Positions 1 to 6,361 of a stretch of DNA of 7,809 nt are shown here, in pieces (position 1 is the stretch's first letter; the number at the start of each line of letters is the position of its first letter). The position numbers and the translations under genes were made by a program. This DNA comes from Spirochaetaceae bacterium (GTDB taxonomy: Bacteria > Spirochaetota > Spirochaetia > WRBN01). Under the pieces are notes generated by a model. It ran no database searches. It was not told the origin of the DNA and saw nothing but the letters and a program-made list of their open reading frames with translations. The stretch is from positions 1-7,809 of the forward strand of contig JAHHUI010000067.1 of assembly GCA_020024055.1 (NCBI GenBank), read 5' to 3'.

Positions 1-1616
1 CAGGCAAATTGCCCCTCATCATCTTCCCCCCCGGCGGCTTCTTTGGCAATTTGCCCCTGGGCATAGGCATAGTCGCCATGATAATAAACCGGCTTTTCTT
101 TCACATGCAGCACATACTGAGCCAGGTTTTCAATGAAATAACGATCGTGACTGACAAAAATCACCGTGTCCGGATAATTCTGCAATGCCTTCAGCAGCAC
201 ATCTTTTGTGGCCAAATCCAAGTGATTTGTCGGCTCATCTAAAAGCAAAACATTAAATGGCCGCAGGAAAATCTTCAGCAGCAACAGGCGTGCCTTTTCC
301 CCGCCCGAAAGTCCGGAAATCGGCTTATACACATCATCGCCGGTAAAGAGAAATGTGGCCAGCAAATCGCGCACTTGCGCCTGCATATCCATCGGCGCTG
401 CATATTCCACCTCTTCCAGCACCGTGGCACAAGTGAAAGGCTCGTGCGTATCTTCACAGAAATATCCCACCTGCACGCCGCTGCCTAATTTTAAAAAGCC
501 CTGAAAATCTTTATCTCTACCGGCCAAAATACGCATCAGGGTCGACTTTCCCGCGCCATTCTCGCCGATCAGCACCAGCTTTTCTCCCCTGTTCACCAGC
601 ATATCCAGCCCAGAGAAAATCACACGCCCATCATAAGATTTTGCCAAATCCTGTACATACACGGCGCGCTCGCCGCATGGCGGGGGAGAGGGTATGCGAA
701 AAGAGAACTTTTGCAAATTGGGCGGAATCTTGATCTCCTGCATTTTTTCCAATTCTTTCAGTCGGCTTTGCACCAGGGCTGCCTTGCTGGCTTTAGAGCG
801 AAAACGCCGGACAAAGGTCTGAATCTGCTGTATGCGCTCTTCCTGCTTTTTTTTCTGTTCCAGCAAATAGTCTAATTCCTGCGCGAGTTTTTTCTCATAG
901 GCTGTATACGAGCCGGCATAACGCTTCACCTTGCCGCAAAACAGCTCGAAAGTCTCTTTAGTTGTTTGGTCTAAAAAATAACGATCATGACTGATGAGCA
1001 AATATCCGCCGTTATAGCGCCTGAGCCAAGACATCAGCCAGTCAGCCGCGTCAATATCCAGATAATTTGAAGGCTCATCCAATAAAAGAAAATCTATTTT
1101 TCCCAGCAATATCCTGGCCAGGGCGGCGCGCATACGCCATCCGCTGGACAAAGACGACAAGGGCACATGAAACTGATCCGTGCGAAAGCCCAAACCGCGC
1201 AATGTAGCGTCGATCAGGCCCTCGCGCTCATAAAAACCACCGGACAAAAGCTCATCATACAAGGCAGTGCGCTCGGCCAAAGCTTCAGCCGTGCCCAGCT
1301 CATCTAATTGGGCAATTTTTTCTTCTGCGGCCAGGCCTGCTGAAAAAGCCTTTTGCGCCTCTTGATACGCGCTTAAGTGCAGGTCAACCGATTCTGACTG
1401 TGACATATAGCCGATATTCCAGTCTTCGGGACAGAAATAAGAACCTGAATCCGGCTGTTGAATTCCCGCCAGGATACGCATCAATGTACTCTTGCCTGCG
1501 CCATTCACGCCGGCCAGGGCTGCCTTGGTCTTTTCATTCAGGCACAAATCTATATTGTCTAAAAGGACACGCGCTCCATAGGCTAAACAGACATCTTGAA
1601 GGGCAAGATTAGGCAT
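1..1616 (-). CDS. ABC-F family ATPase (YheS/YdiF/ABCF3-like), 3' end beyond window
   Basis: Soluble tandem-ATPase protein of the ABC-F class; family members bind the ribosome E site and act in translation or antibiotic protection. The frame is open from ATG at 1616 to the left edge, 538 codons, so only the C-terminal tail is missing. Domain 1 has Walker A GVNGAGKS (36-43), signature LSSGWRMR (156-163), Walker B ending LLLDEPSNYLD (177-187) and switch SHDRYF (209-214). A charged coiled-coil linker spans about 239-300 and includes an FRSKASKAALVQSRLKELEK-type arm, as in YheS and YdiF. Domain 2 has GENGAGKS (351-358), LSGGEKAR (436-443), LLLDEPTNHLD (457-467) and SHDRYF (489-494). There are no membrane segments, which excludes an ABC transporter. 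Domain 1 is the degenerate half: EPSNYLD replaces the usual EPTNHLD, and LSSG replaces LSGG. The start is supported by GAGAG 8 bases upstream. It lies 28 bases after the HPr-domain gene, so co-transcription is likely. The family is certain; the subfamily and cellular role are not. Confidence 0.95.
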   Translation of the reverse strand, partial: MPNLALQDVCLAYGARVLLDNIDLCLNEKTKAALAGVNGAGKSTLMRILAGIQQPDSGSYFCPEDWNIGYMSQSESVDLHLSAYQEAQKAFSAGLAAEEKIAQLDELGTAEALAERTALYDELLSGGFYEREGLIDATLRGLGFRTDQFHVPLSSLSSGWRMRAALARILLGKIDFLLLDEPSNYLDIDAADWLMSWLRRYNGGYLLISHDRYFLDQTTKETFELFCGKVKRYAGSYTAYEKKLAQELDYLLEQKKKQEERIQQIQTFVRRFRSKASKAALVQSRLKELEKMQEIKIPPNLQKFSFRIPSPPPCGERAVYVQDLAKSYDGRVIFSGLDMLVNRGEKLVLIGENGAGKSTLMRILAGRDKDFQGFLKLGSGVQVGYFCEDTHEPFTCATVLEEVEYAAPMDMQAQVRDLLATFLFTGDDVYKPISGLSGGEKARLLLLKIFLRPFNVLLLDEPTNHLDLATKDVLLKALQNYPDTVIFVSHDRYFIENLAQYVLHVKEKPVYYHGDYAYAQGQIAKEAAGGEDDEGQFA

Positions 1617-1619
1617 AAT

Positions 1620-1632
1620 CACGACTCTCGTG
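1620..1632 (-). promoter_or_regulatory. Ribosome-binding site of the ABC-F gene inside a small hairpin
   Basis: Read on the minus strand, CACGA-GAG-TCGTG can form a 5-bp stem with a 3-base loop. The Shine-Dalgarno-like GAGAG (1625-1629) falls in the loop and the adjacent stem, 8 bases before the ATG. It could moderate initiation of the ABC-F protein. The inverted repeat is visible in the sequence; the regulatory role is inference, and a stem this short could arise by chance. Confidence 0.4.
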
Positions 1633-1636
1633 TAAC

Positions 1637-1660
1637 AAAAAAATCTATTTACGTAAATAG
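1637..1660 (-). terminator. AT-rich palindrome plus T-run at the end of the HPr-domain gene
   Basis: CTATTTACGTAAATAG (1645-1660) is a perfect 16-base palindrome made of the last codons and the TAG stop of the HPr-domain gene. On the minus strand it is followed by ATTTTTTT (1637-1644). It can fold into a 6-bp stem with an ACGT loop. The layout is that of an intrinsic terminator, but the stem has only one G-C pair, so any termination should be weak and partial. Read-through would feed the ABC-F gene just downstream. It could instead be a protein-binding palindrome. Confidence 0.35.
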
Positions 1661-3234
1661 CTTAATTCAGGGGGCAAAACGATATTATTGCCATAAATAT
1701 CTTCGCCATAGCTGTTTTCAGCCAGGATTTTAATATCCTGCAGCACACGCTTATCCCCTTCAAAAGTGACGTTGGCATCGATTTGCGCATCCATTTTTCC
1801 CATAGCCATATAGCGAATCATCACGCGCTTCACAAATTCAAAATAGCTCTCATTTTCCATGTCGGCAATATCGGAAAAACTGAAATCAGTGTCATACACC
1901 ACCAGCTGCTTCTTTTCAAACATATCCAAAATTACATCACGGGCTACTTGTCTTTTCTGTTCGAAAGTTTCAGGCATGTCTTCATGCTGGTGAATAATTT
2001 CATTTTGTGTCAGCAAAGAAAAAATCTGTCGTCTTTTCTGGGCATTCAGCTCTTCATTGGCACGAAACAGCTCTAAAGGCATTTTCGCATCATAGCTGAC
2101 ATTATCCAATTTCATCGTCACATCACTGCCATAATGCGCGACAATTTTAGCAATCAAGGTGGAAGGGCGCACATGAAAACCGCGATAATTAGGCACATTC
2201 ACAGTAATGCTGCCTGGCTCGGCATATTGCTTGAGCATATCCTGGCACAGGCTGCGTCCAACCTTGCGGAAATGATCTGCATAAGAAAGGCTGTAGGCCA
2301 CCACCTTGTCTAAAATTTCCATGCCATTGGGAATCTCCAGCTCATGCAGCAGGCATGAACTCATTTTTTGATGGACATGGCGCTGATAATAATGCACACA
2401 TAAAGTGGCTGATTCCAGCAGATTTAAAATTAAAGAAATATGATTGTACAAAACATTGATATTTGGGTTTTGGCTGCTGATATCGCTGCCATAGACAAAA
2501 GTATCGTACATGGACTGCATATTATGAAAATGTGTCTGCAACAGGCGCACATCTTCCTCTGTGAAAACCTCGGGGCTTAAATCCACCAAAGAGGGCACAG
2601 TCTGTGATTGCGTATAAATATCCAGCAGGCTGTTGCGTTCAGACAAACGCAGGAATTTCGTGGCCAGGGCAATCACTGTCAGCGAAGGCTTGGCTTCATG
2701 GCGCACACGCCGTGTCATTGGCAAGGTCACTGTCTGTTTCACAGATATTGGCGAGCCTGTGGCCGCGGCCATGGCCACCAAGGGCATTTCTTTGTATATA
2801 TGATGTTTCTGTGCTTCTAAAATGCAATAATTACACCCGGCAAGCAGCAGCTCGCGCAGACTTTGCAGACATTCTTCGGTGTCGGTGGCAAATTTTTCGG
2901 GAACCTCCAGCAATTCCCATCGACGCGTATTTTCCTGCACAGAAATCAGAATATGACAGATTTGGCTGAAATTTTTTAGAAAAGCCACCGTGCGGCGATA
3001 GGAATACCAATAACGATTGCCCTGTGCATTGGCCGAATCTAAAAATTCTTCCACAGCACAGCTTTCCACAGCCAGATAATCCAGCAGCATGCGATCAATA
3101 CCCTGGGGCTCCATTTGATAGCTGGCAACAGATTGGACCAATTCCAACATGCGCGCCGAACAAGCCTGCATGATTTTTTGAAATTCACGCTCGGTGGCAT
3201 GCTTGCGTTGAAATAAAGATCGAATAATATCCAT
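1645..3234 (-). CDS. Large protein with HPr-like phosphocarrier domain
   Basis: A 529-residue protein counted from ATG at 3234. This start is preferred because GGGG lies 6 bases upstream; an in-frame GTG at 3246 would add four residues. Residues 1-340 are mostly helical, without signal peptide or membrane segment, and I do not recognise them. Residues about 342-400 resemble the PTS phosphocarrier HPr: a SITVNVPN strand is followed by GFHVRPS (352-358), matching HPr GLHARPA with phosphorylatable His-354 plus the conserved Arg and Pro. YDAKMPLELF (381-390) then matches the NAKS-helix region. Met-385 stands exactly 31 residues after the histidine, where HPr has regulatory Ser-46. The later HPr strand and helix are not clear, and a charged helical tail follows to residue 529. 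Standalone HPr is about 85-90 residues, so this is a multidomain relative and not the canonical sugar-PTS protein. No Enzyme I or EII gene is in the window. It may accept phosphate from an Enzyme I-like kinase or act as a sensor; this is inference. It has its own promoter candidate and lies 113 bases after the peptidase stop. Confidence 0.8.
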   Translation of the reverse strand: MDIIRSLFQRKHATEREFQKIMQACSARMLELVQSVASYQMEPQGIDRMLLDYLAVESCAVEEFLDSANAQGNRYWYSYRRTVAFLKNFSQICHILISVQENTRRWELLEVPEKFATDTEECLQSLRELLLAGCNYCILEAQKHHIYKEMPLVAMAAATGSPISVKQTVTLPMTRRVRHEAKPSLTVIALATKFLRLSERNSLLDIYTQSQTVPSLVDLSPEVFTEEDVRLLQTHFHNMQSMYDTFVYGSDISSQNPNINVLYNHISLILNLLESATLCVHYYQRHVHQKMSSCLLHELEIPNGMEILDKVVAYSLSYADHFRKVGRSLCQDMLKQYAEPGSITVNVPNYRGFHVRPSTLIAKIVAHYGSDVTMKLDNVSYDAKMPLELFRANEELNAQKRRQIFSLLTQNEIIHQHEDMPETFEQKRQVARDVILDMFEKKQLVVYDTDFSFSDIADMENESYFEFVKRVMIRYMAMGKMDAQIDANVTFEGDKRVLQDIKILAENSYGEDIYGNNIVLPPELSYLRK

Positions 3235-3263
3235 TGCACACCCCACGCTGATTCGGCAAATAC

Positions 3264-3281
3264 AAAAAATACCTTAGTATT
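3264..3281 (-). repeat. Short inverted repeat with T-run in the leader of the HPr-domain gene
   Basis: On the minus strand AATAC-TAAG-GTATT (3268-3281) is an inverted repeat followed by further T's down to 3264. From the promoter proposed at 3283-3311 transcription would begin near 3276, inside this repeat, so it could not form a full RNA hairpin on that transcript. It could be an operator next to the -10 box, or a second stop for read-through from the peptidase gene. The stem is short and AT-rich, so chance is possible. Confidence 0.25.
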
Positions 3282-3282
3282 A

Positions 3283-3311
3283 ATTATCTTTTTTTTCGTG
3301 TTTTTTTACAA
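3283..3311 (-). promoter_or_regulatory. Predicted sigma70-type promoter of the HPr-domain gene
   Basis: On the minus strand TTGTAA (3306-3311) is separated by 17 bases from GATAAT (3283-3288), which match the -35 and -10 consensus at 4/6 and 5/6 positions. The spacer consists mainly of two A-runs, which would bend the DNA. The predicted start near 3276 gives a leader of about 40 bases to the ATG at 3234. It lies after the peptidase terminator, as expected for an independent transcription unit. Confidence 0.5.
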
Positions 3312-3324
3312 GGGGCAAATCAAC

Positions 3325-3349
3325 AAAAAACATAATAAATTTATGTTTT
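3325..3349 (-). terminator. Intrinsic terminator-like hairpin after the M16C peptidase gene
   Basis: On the minus strand AAAACATAA-ATTTA-TTATGTTTT (3327-3349) forms a 9-bp stem with a 5-base loop, and the T-run continues to six T's at 3325-3330. The first stem arm overlaps the TAA stop of the peptidase gene. Only one C-G pair is present, so the hairpin is weak although long. The repeat is nearly symmetrical and could also act on the other strand. It separates the peptidase gene from the promoter of the HPr-domain gene. Confidence 0.5.
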
Positions 3350-6257
3350 AGGGCAATTTTTCCACAGCCTGAAGCAAATGCTTCTTTTGCATGACGCGAA
3401 TCTGTTCCTCTGGGCCCACCACCACTCTTTGTCCGTCCCAGATATGGCTGTGCAGGCGCTGCATGGCCTGATGCAGATCTTCACGTGTGCAGGCAAGCAA
3501 ATGATTGCGCACGCTTTGGCGCATGTCGTCGTTAATGCCCAGGAAAAATCGCCGCAAAGTAATATTCAGTTTCTCTTCAATCGCTGCAGGGCGTATTTCT
3601 CGGCCGATCAGGCTGATGAGCGACTGGTCTAATTTATGATCTGTCAATCCGCGCGGCCTGCTCAACACATCTTCAAATACCTGCCAGGTTTCCTCCACAT
3701 GCGGGTCTCGATAGCTGGTCATGATGAAAATACGATCCAAAGCCGCCAGATGCGCCTGCACGCCATAGGCCCCGCCCTTCATTCTCACTCTTTCCCACAA
3801 AGGCCCCGAAGCTAAATAATTCGCCAAAATCTGCTCGGCGGCGGCTTCTTTGCCGCCATAATGGCTGGCGGGCACAGCCATGCCCACAAAATTCACCTGG
3901 CTGGCGGCAATATACCCTGTATGTGTCTTTTTCCCCAGCTTAAACACCGGCACAGACTGCTTAAAATCCGGCCAGGCGGGCAAACCTTTCACCACATCAA
4001 AAACACAGCGCGCGGCATGATCCATCTGATGCTCATCGCTGGCCATAGAGACAATCAGGCCGTCTTTATGAAAAATCTGCGTATGCAGGCGATGCAGAGT
4101 GTGAATTAAATCCTGACAGGCTGTCTTATTCCTTTTAATAGACTTCAACAGCTTATGCAGGAAAAACATTTGGGCGGTGCCATGCCATTGTTCGTCGACA
4201 AAGCCGCTGGGGCTGAAATTCTTTACCAGGGCCAGGCTGGCCAAGCTGGAACCCGAATAGCTGAGATGCGCTTTATTATCATTAAAAAACTCCAAGACAA
4301 TTTCTTTAATGCGATCAGGCACGTTGAAATCTGGGCTTAAAAGTGTCTTCATCATCACGCCCAGCGCGCTGTGAACCTGATGCGGCAAAGCCTTCAAAGT
4401 GACAATCACATGCAGATGCACATCGCCGTGAATATCCACCCCGCTGTCCAGGCTAAAAGAAAAAGAGGCTGCCGAACGCACAATTTCCCGGCTGGCTTCG
4501 TCATAGGACACCCCCTGCCAGCCCACACCGCCCAGGGCCCGGCACAACAGCGGAAGATAAATGAGATCCGCTCTCTCTAAATGATTGAGAGAAAATGCCA
4601 GCTTCCAATAATAAATGCCATGGGCCAGGCCCGGCAGCATAATCGCCGTCATGCCGTCTGTGCTCTCTTTGCGCCAGGGAATGCGCACCACCTCTTTGGG
4701 CACATCCGCGCGCGTCAATGCCGGCACAATATTATCTGCGTCTTTTTGTTTCTGATAGACTCTCAGGCGTGCAGCCTGTTTTTTCAATGCCTCTTTTTCC
4801 TGTACGCTCATGCGGGAAAACTGCTCTTTCAAGGCCAGACGATCCTGTTTCTGCTGCTGGGCCAGCAGACTGAAATCAGGGCGTGTAATCACCGTGCCGG
4901 CATTGTCATTTTGAAGGAAATTTTTCTCTAAAATAGACTCAAAATACCCATCCTGCAGGGCATCTTTCTTAAATTCCACCAGACTGTTTTCAAAAAACAG
5001 CGCCGAAAGCGGATCATGATCATATTGCCAAATGCGATACAGTCTTCTGGCCAGGCGCAGGCCCAGTGAGCCGCTGCGCACTTCACGCCGGCTGAATTCC
5101 ACACTGGAAAGCGCGGCTTCAATCTGTGAACGAGGGATGCCCTCTTTCACAATGCCATGCAAAGCGCGATAGACGAGATCTTCCACTTTTTCTTCATTGG
5201 ACAAGGGCACCTGGCGCAAGGCGGCGGTGAACAGCACCTGCTCAAAATCAAAAGCCATGCCGCTGATGGGCGAGACATCTTCGCCCAGGCGGCTGTTTTG
5301 CAGGGCATAATAAAACGGCGCCCCATTCGAGCCCAAAAGCAAATGATTCAAAGTTTCCCATTTTAAAAAGGCATTTTTTTCCCACACAGGCCCAAGGCGC
5401 CAATTCACCGAGACCGTGCTTTGCGGTGAATCGCCCTGTGGCGCGGCAAAATGCTCGATAATATTGCGTCTTTGCATAAAATCCTTTTCTACAGGCACAG
5501 ACGGCAGAGCTTCTCTCTTTTCAAAAGAAGATAAAAATTCTCTATGCAAAAATTCTAGTTTTTCTTCCAGGGGAATATGCCCATATAAAAAAATACGACA
5601 ATTGCCCGGATGATAGCATTGCTGATGAAAATCTTTTAATTCCTGCCAGGAAATTTGGGGGATAAACTGAGGATTGCCGCCCGAATCGAAACGATAGGCT
5701 GTGGAAGGAAAAAGAGAACGTGTGACTCCGTCGGCGGCAAAATTGTCATGACTGGAATACACGCCCTTCATTTCATTGAACACCACACCCGAATGCACAA
5801 GTCTTTGCCCCTTGATCATCAGGCGATGCCCCTCTTGGCAAAAGGCTTCTTCCTTCAGCAGGGGGAAAAATACCGCATCGCCATAGACAGACATCAGATT
5901 GAAAAAATCTTTTTCCAAGGGGCTGGCCGCCGGATATAATGTGCGATCCGGATATGTCATGGCATTGAGAAAACTTTGCATGCTGCCGCGCAGAAGCAGC
6001 AGAAAGGGGTCTTTCACATGATAGCGCCTGCTTCCGCACAACACTGTGTGCTCAAGAATATGCGCCGTGCCGTGCTCATTGAGCGGCGCTGTGGAAAAAC
6101 CAAAGCAAAAGAAATTTTCAGTGTCGTCATTCTGTAAAGCAATGATGCGCGCACCGCTTGCCCGATGCTGCAGATGCACCACAATGCCATTGTATTCGGG
6201 GATCTCTTTTCGTTCTAATTCAATATATTCGCCCATAGTCTTTTTCACACTCGGCAC
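3348..6257 (-). CDS. M16C zinc metallopeptidase, presequence-protease (PreP/Cym1) type
   Basis: A 969-residue peptidase of the inverzincin clan, which encloses and degrades unfolded peptides in a two-half chamber. The inverted zinc motif HILEH (66-70) has both histidines and the catalytic glutamate. The flanking TVLCGS, GSMQSFLNAMTYPDRTLYP (91-109) and DAVFFP (127-132) are typical of PreP. The third zinc ligand is probably Glu-162 in VVFNEMKGVYS (158-168). The middle part, about 460-700, fits the M16C-associated domain, with a charged helical linker containing VPALTRADVP. The C-terminal half keeps the substrate-binding Arg and Tyr of PreP in RMKGGAYG (Arg-825, Tyr-831). Length is normal for the family (about 970-1000). 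No signal peptide is visible, so it should act in the cytoplasm, unlike the organellar homologues. The start is unsure: GTG at 6257 lies only 2 bases after AGGGGGG, a second GTG at 6248 is 11 bases after it, and ATG at 6236 has no ribosome-binding site. It is transcribed divergently from the secreted-protein/dxs unit. Confidence 0.95.
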   Translation of the reverse strand: MPSVKKTMGEYIELERKEIPEYNGIVVHLQHRASGARIIALQNDDTENFFCFGFSTAPLNEHGTAHILEHTVLCGSRRYHVKDPFLLLLRGSMQSFLNAMTYPDRTLYPAASPLEKDFFNLMSVYGDAVFFPLLKEEAFCQEGHRLMIKGQRLVHSGVVFNEMKGVYSSHDNFAADGVTRSLFPSTAYRFDSGGNPQFIPQISWQELKDFHQQCYHPGNCRIFLYGHIPLEEKLEFLHREFLSSFEKREALPSVPVEKDFMQRRNIIEHFAAPQGDSPQSTVSVNWRLGPVWEKNAFLKWETLNHLLLGSNGAPFYYALQNSRLGEDVSPISGMAFDFEQVLFTAALRQVPLSNEEKVEDLVYRALHGIVKEGIPRSQIEAALSSVEFSRREVRSGSLGLRLARRLYRIWQYDHDPLSALFFENSLVEFKKDALQDGYFESILEKNFLQNDNAGTVITRPDFSLLAQQQKQDRLALKEQFSRMSVQEKEALKKQAARLRVYQKQKDADNIVPALTRADVPKEVVRIPWRKESTDGMTAIMLPGLAHGIYYWKLAFSLNHLERADLIYLPLLCRALGGVGWQGVSYDEASREIVRSAASFSFSLDSGVDIHGDVHLHVIVTLKALPHQVHSALGVMMKTLLSPDFNVPDRIKEIVLEFFNDNKAHLSYSGSSLASLALVKNFSPSGFVDEQWHGTAQMFFLHKLLKSIKRNKTACQDLIHTLHRLHTQIFHKDGLIVSMASDEHQMDHAARCVFDVVKGLPAWPDFKQSVPVFKLGKKTHTGYIAASQVNFVGMAVPASHYGGKEAAAEQILANYLASGPLWERVRMKGGAYGVQAHLAALDRIFIMTSYRDPHVEETWQVFEDVLSRPRGLTDHKLDQSLISLIGREIRPAAIEEKLNITLRRFFLGINDDMRQSVRNHLLACTREDLHQAMQRLHSHIWDGQRVVVGPEEQIRVMQKKHLLQAVEKLP

Positions 6258-6302
6258 AGCCCCCCTAAAATCCTTAACAAGAAAGCCGATAATATGAAAG
6301 AT

Positions 6303-6325
6303 AAGGCCTTAACTCTGGCCTTGAC
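6303..6325. repeat. Overlapping inverted and direct repeats at the -35 box, possible operator
   Basis: AAGGCC (6303-6308) and GGCCTT (6317-6322) form an inverted repeat with an 8-base spacer. In the same stretch GGCCTTAAC (6305-6313) and GGCCTTGAC (6317-6325) form a direct repeat with 8 of 9 bases equal and a 12-base period. The second copy covers the -35 box TTGACC at 6321-6326. A regulator bound here could block the rightward promoter and might also affect the divergent peptidase gene. The binding protein is unknown and the function is inferred from position. Confidence 0.35.
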
Positions 6326-6350
6326 CAGAATAATCTTCTTGCCCTATAAT
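6321..6350 (+). promoter_or_regulatory. Predicted strong sigma70 promoter for the secreted-protein/dxs unit
   Basis: TTGACC (6321-6326) and a perfect TATAAT (6345-6350) are separated by 18 bases. Transcription should start near 6357, about five bases before the GTG start at 6362. The mRNA would then be almost leaderless. No Shine-Dalgarno sequence lies before that GTG, which agrees with this. Confidence 0.7.
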
Positions 6351-6361
6351 CGGGTGCACAA

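Larger units (their letters stand above)
6258..6361. other. Divergent intergenic region between the peptidase and the secreted-protein gene
   Basis: These 104 bases must hold the signals for both directions. A good rightward promoter lies at 6321-6350. For the leftward peptidase gene, AGGGGGG (6260-6266) is the likely ribosome-binding site. No convincing leftward -35/-10 pair is visible; TATTAT near 6290 on the minus strand is the best -10 but has no partner. A repeat cluster lies at 6303-6325. Confidence 0.6.

Noticed and set aside
1..1616. ABC transporter ATPase
   Set aside because: Two fused ATPase domains with the ABC-F linker arm and no membrane domain or permease neighbour point to ABC-F, not transport.
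2760..2771. GC-rich 12-base palindrome TGGCCGCGGCCA
   Set aside because: It is inside the HPr-domain gene and is explained by a run of Ala codons.
2604..2969. Plus-strand open frame of 121 codons
   Set aside because: It lies wholly inside the HPr-domain gene on the other strand, has low-complexity Trp/Arg/Pro-rich content and no ribosome-binding site, and is a shadow.
4581..4931. Plus-strand open frame of 116 codons
   Set aside because: Antisense to the M16C-associated domain of the peptidase, with no recognisable motif; the peptidase frame has clear family conservation here.
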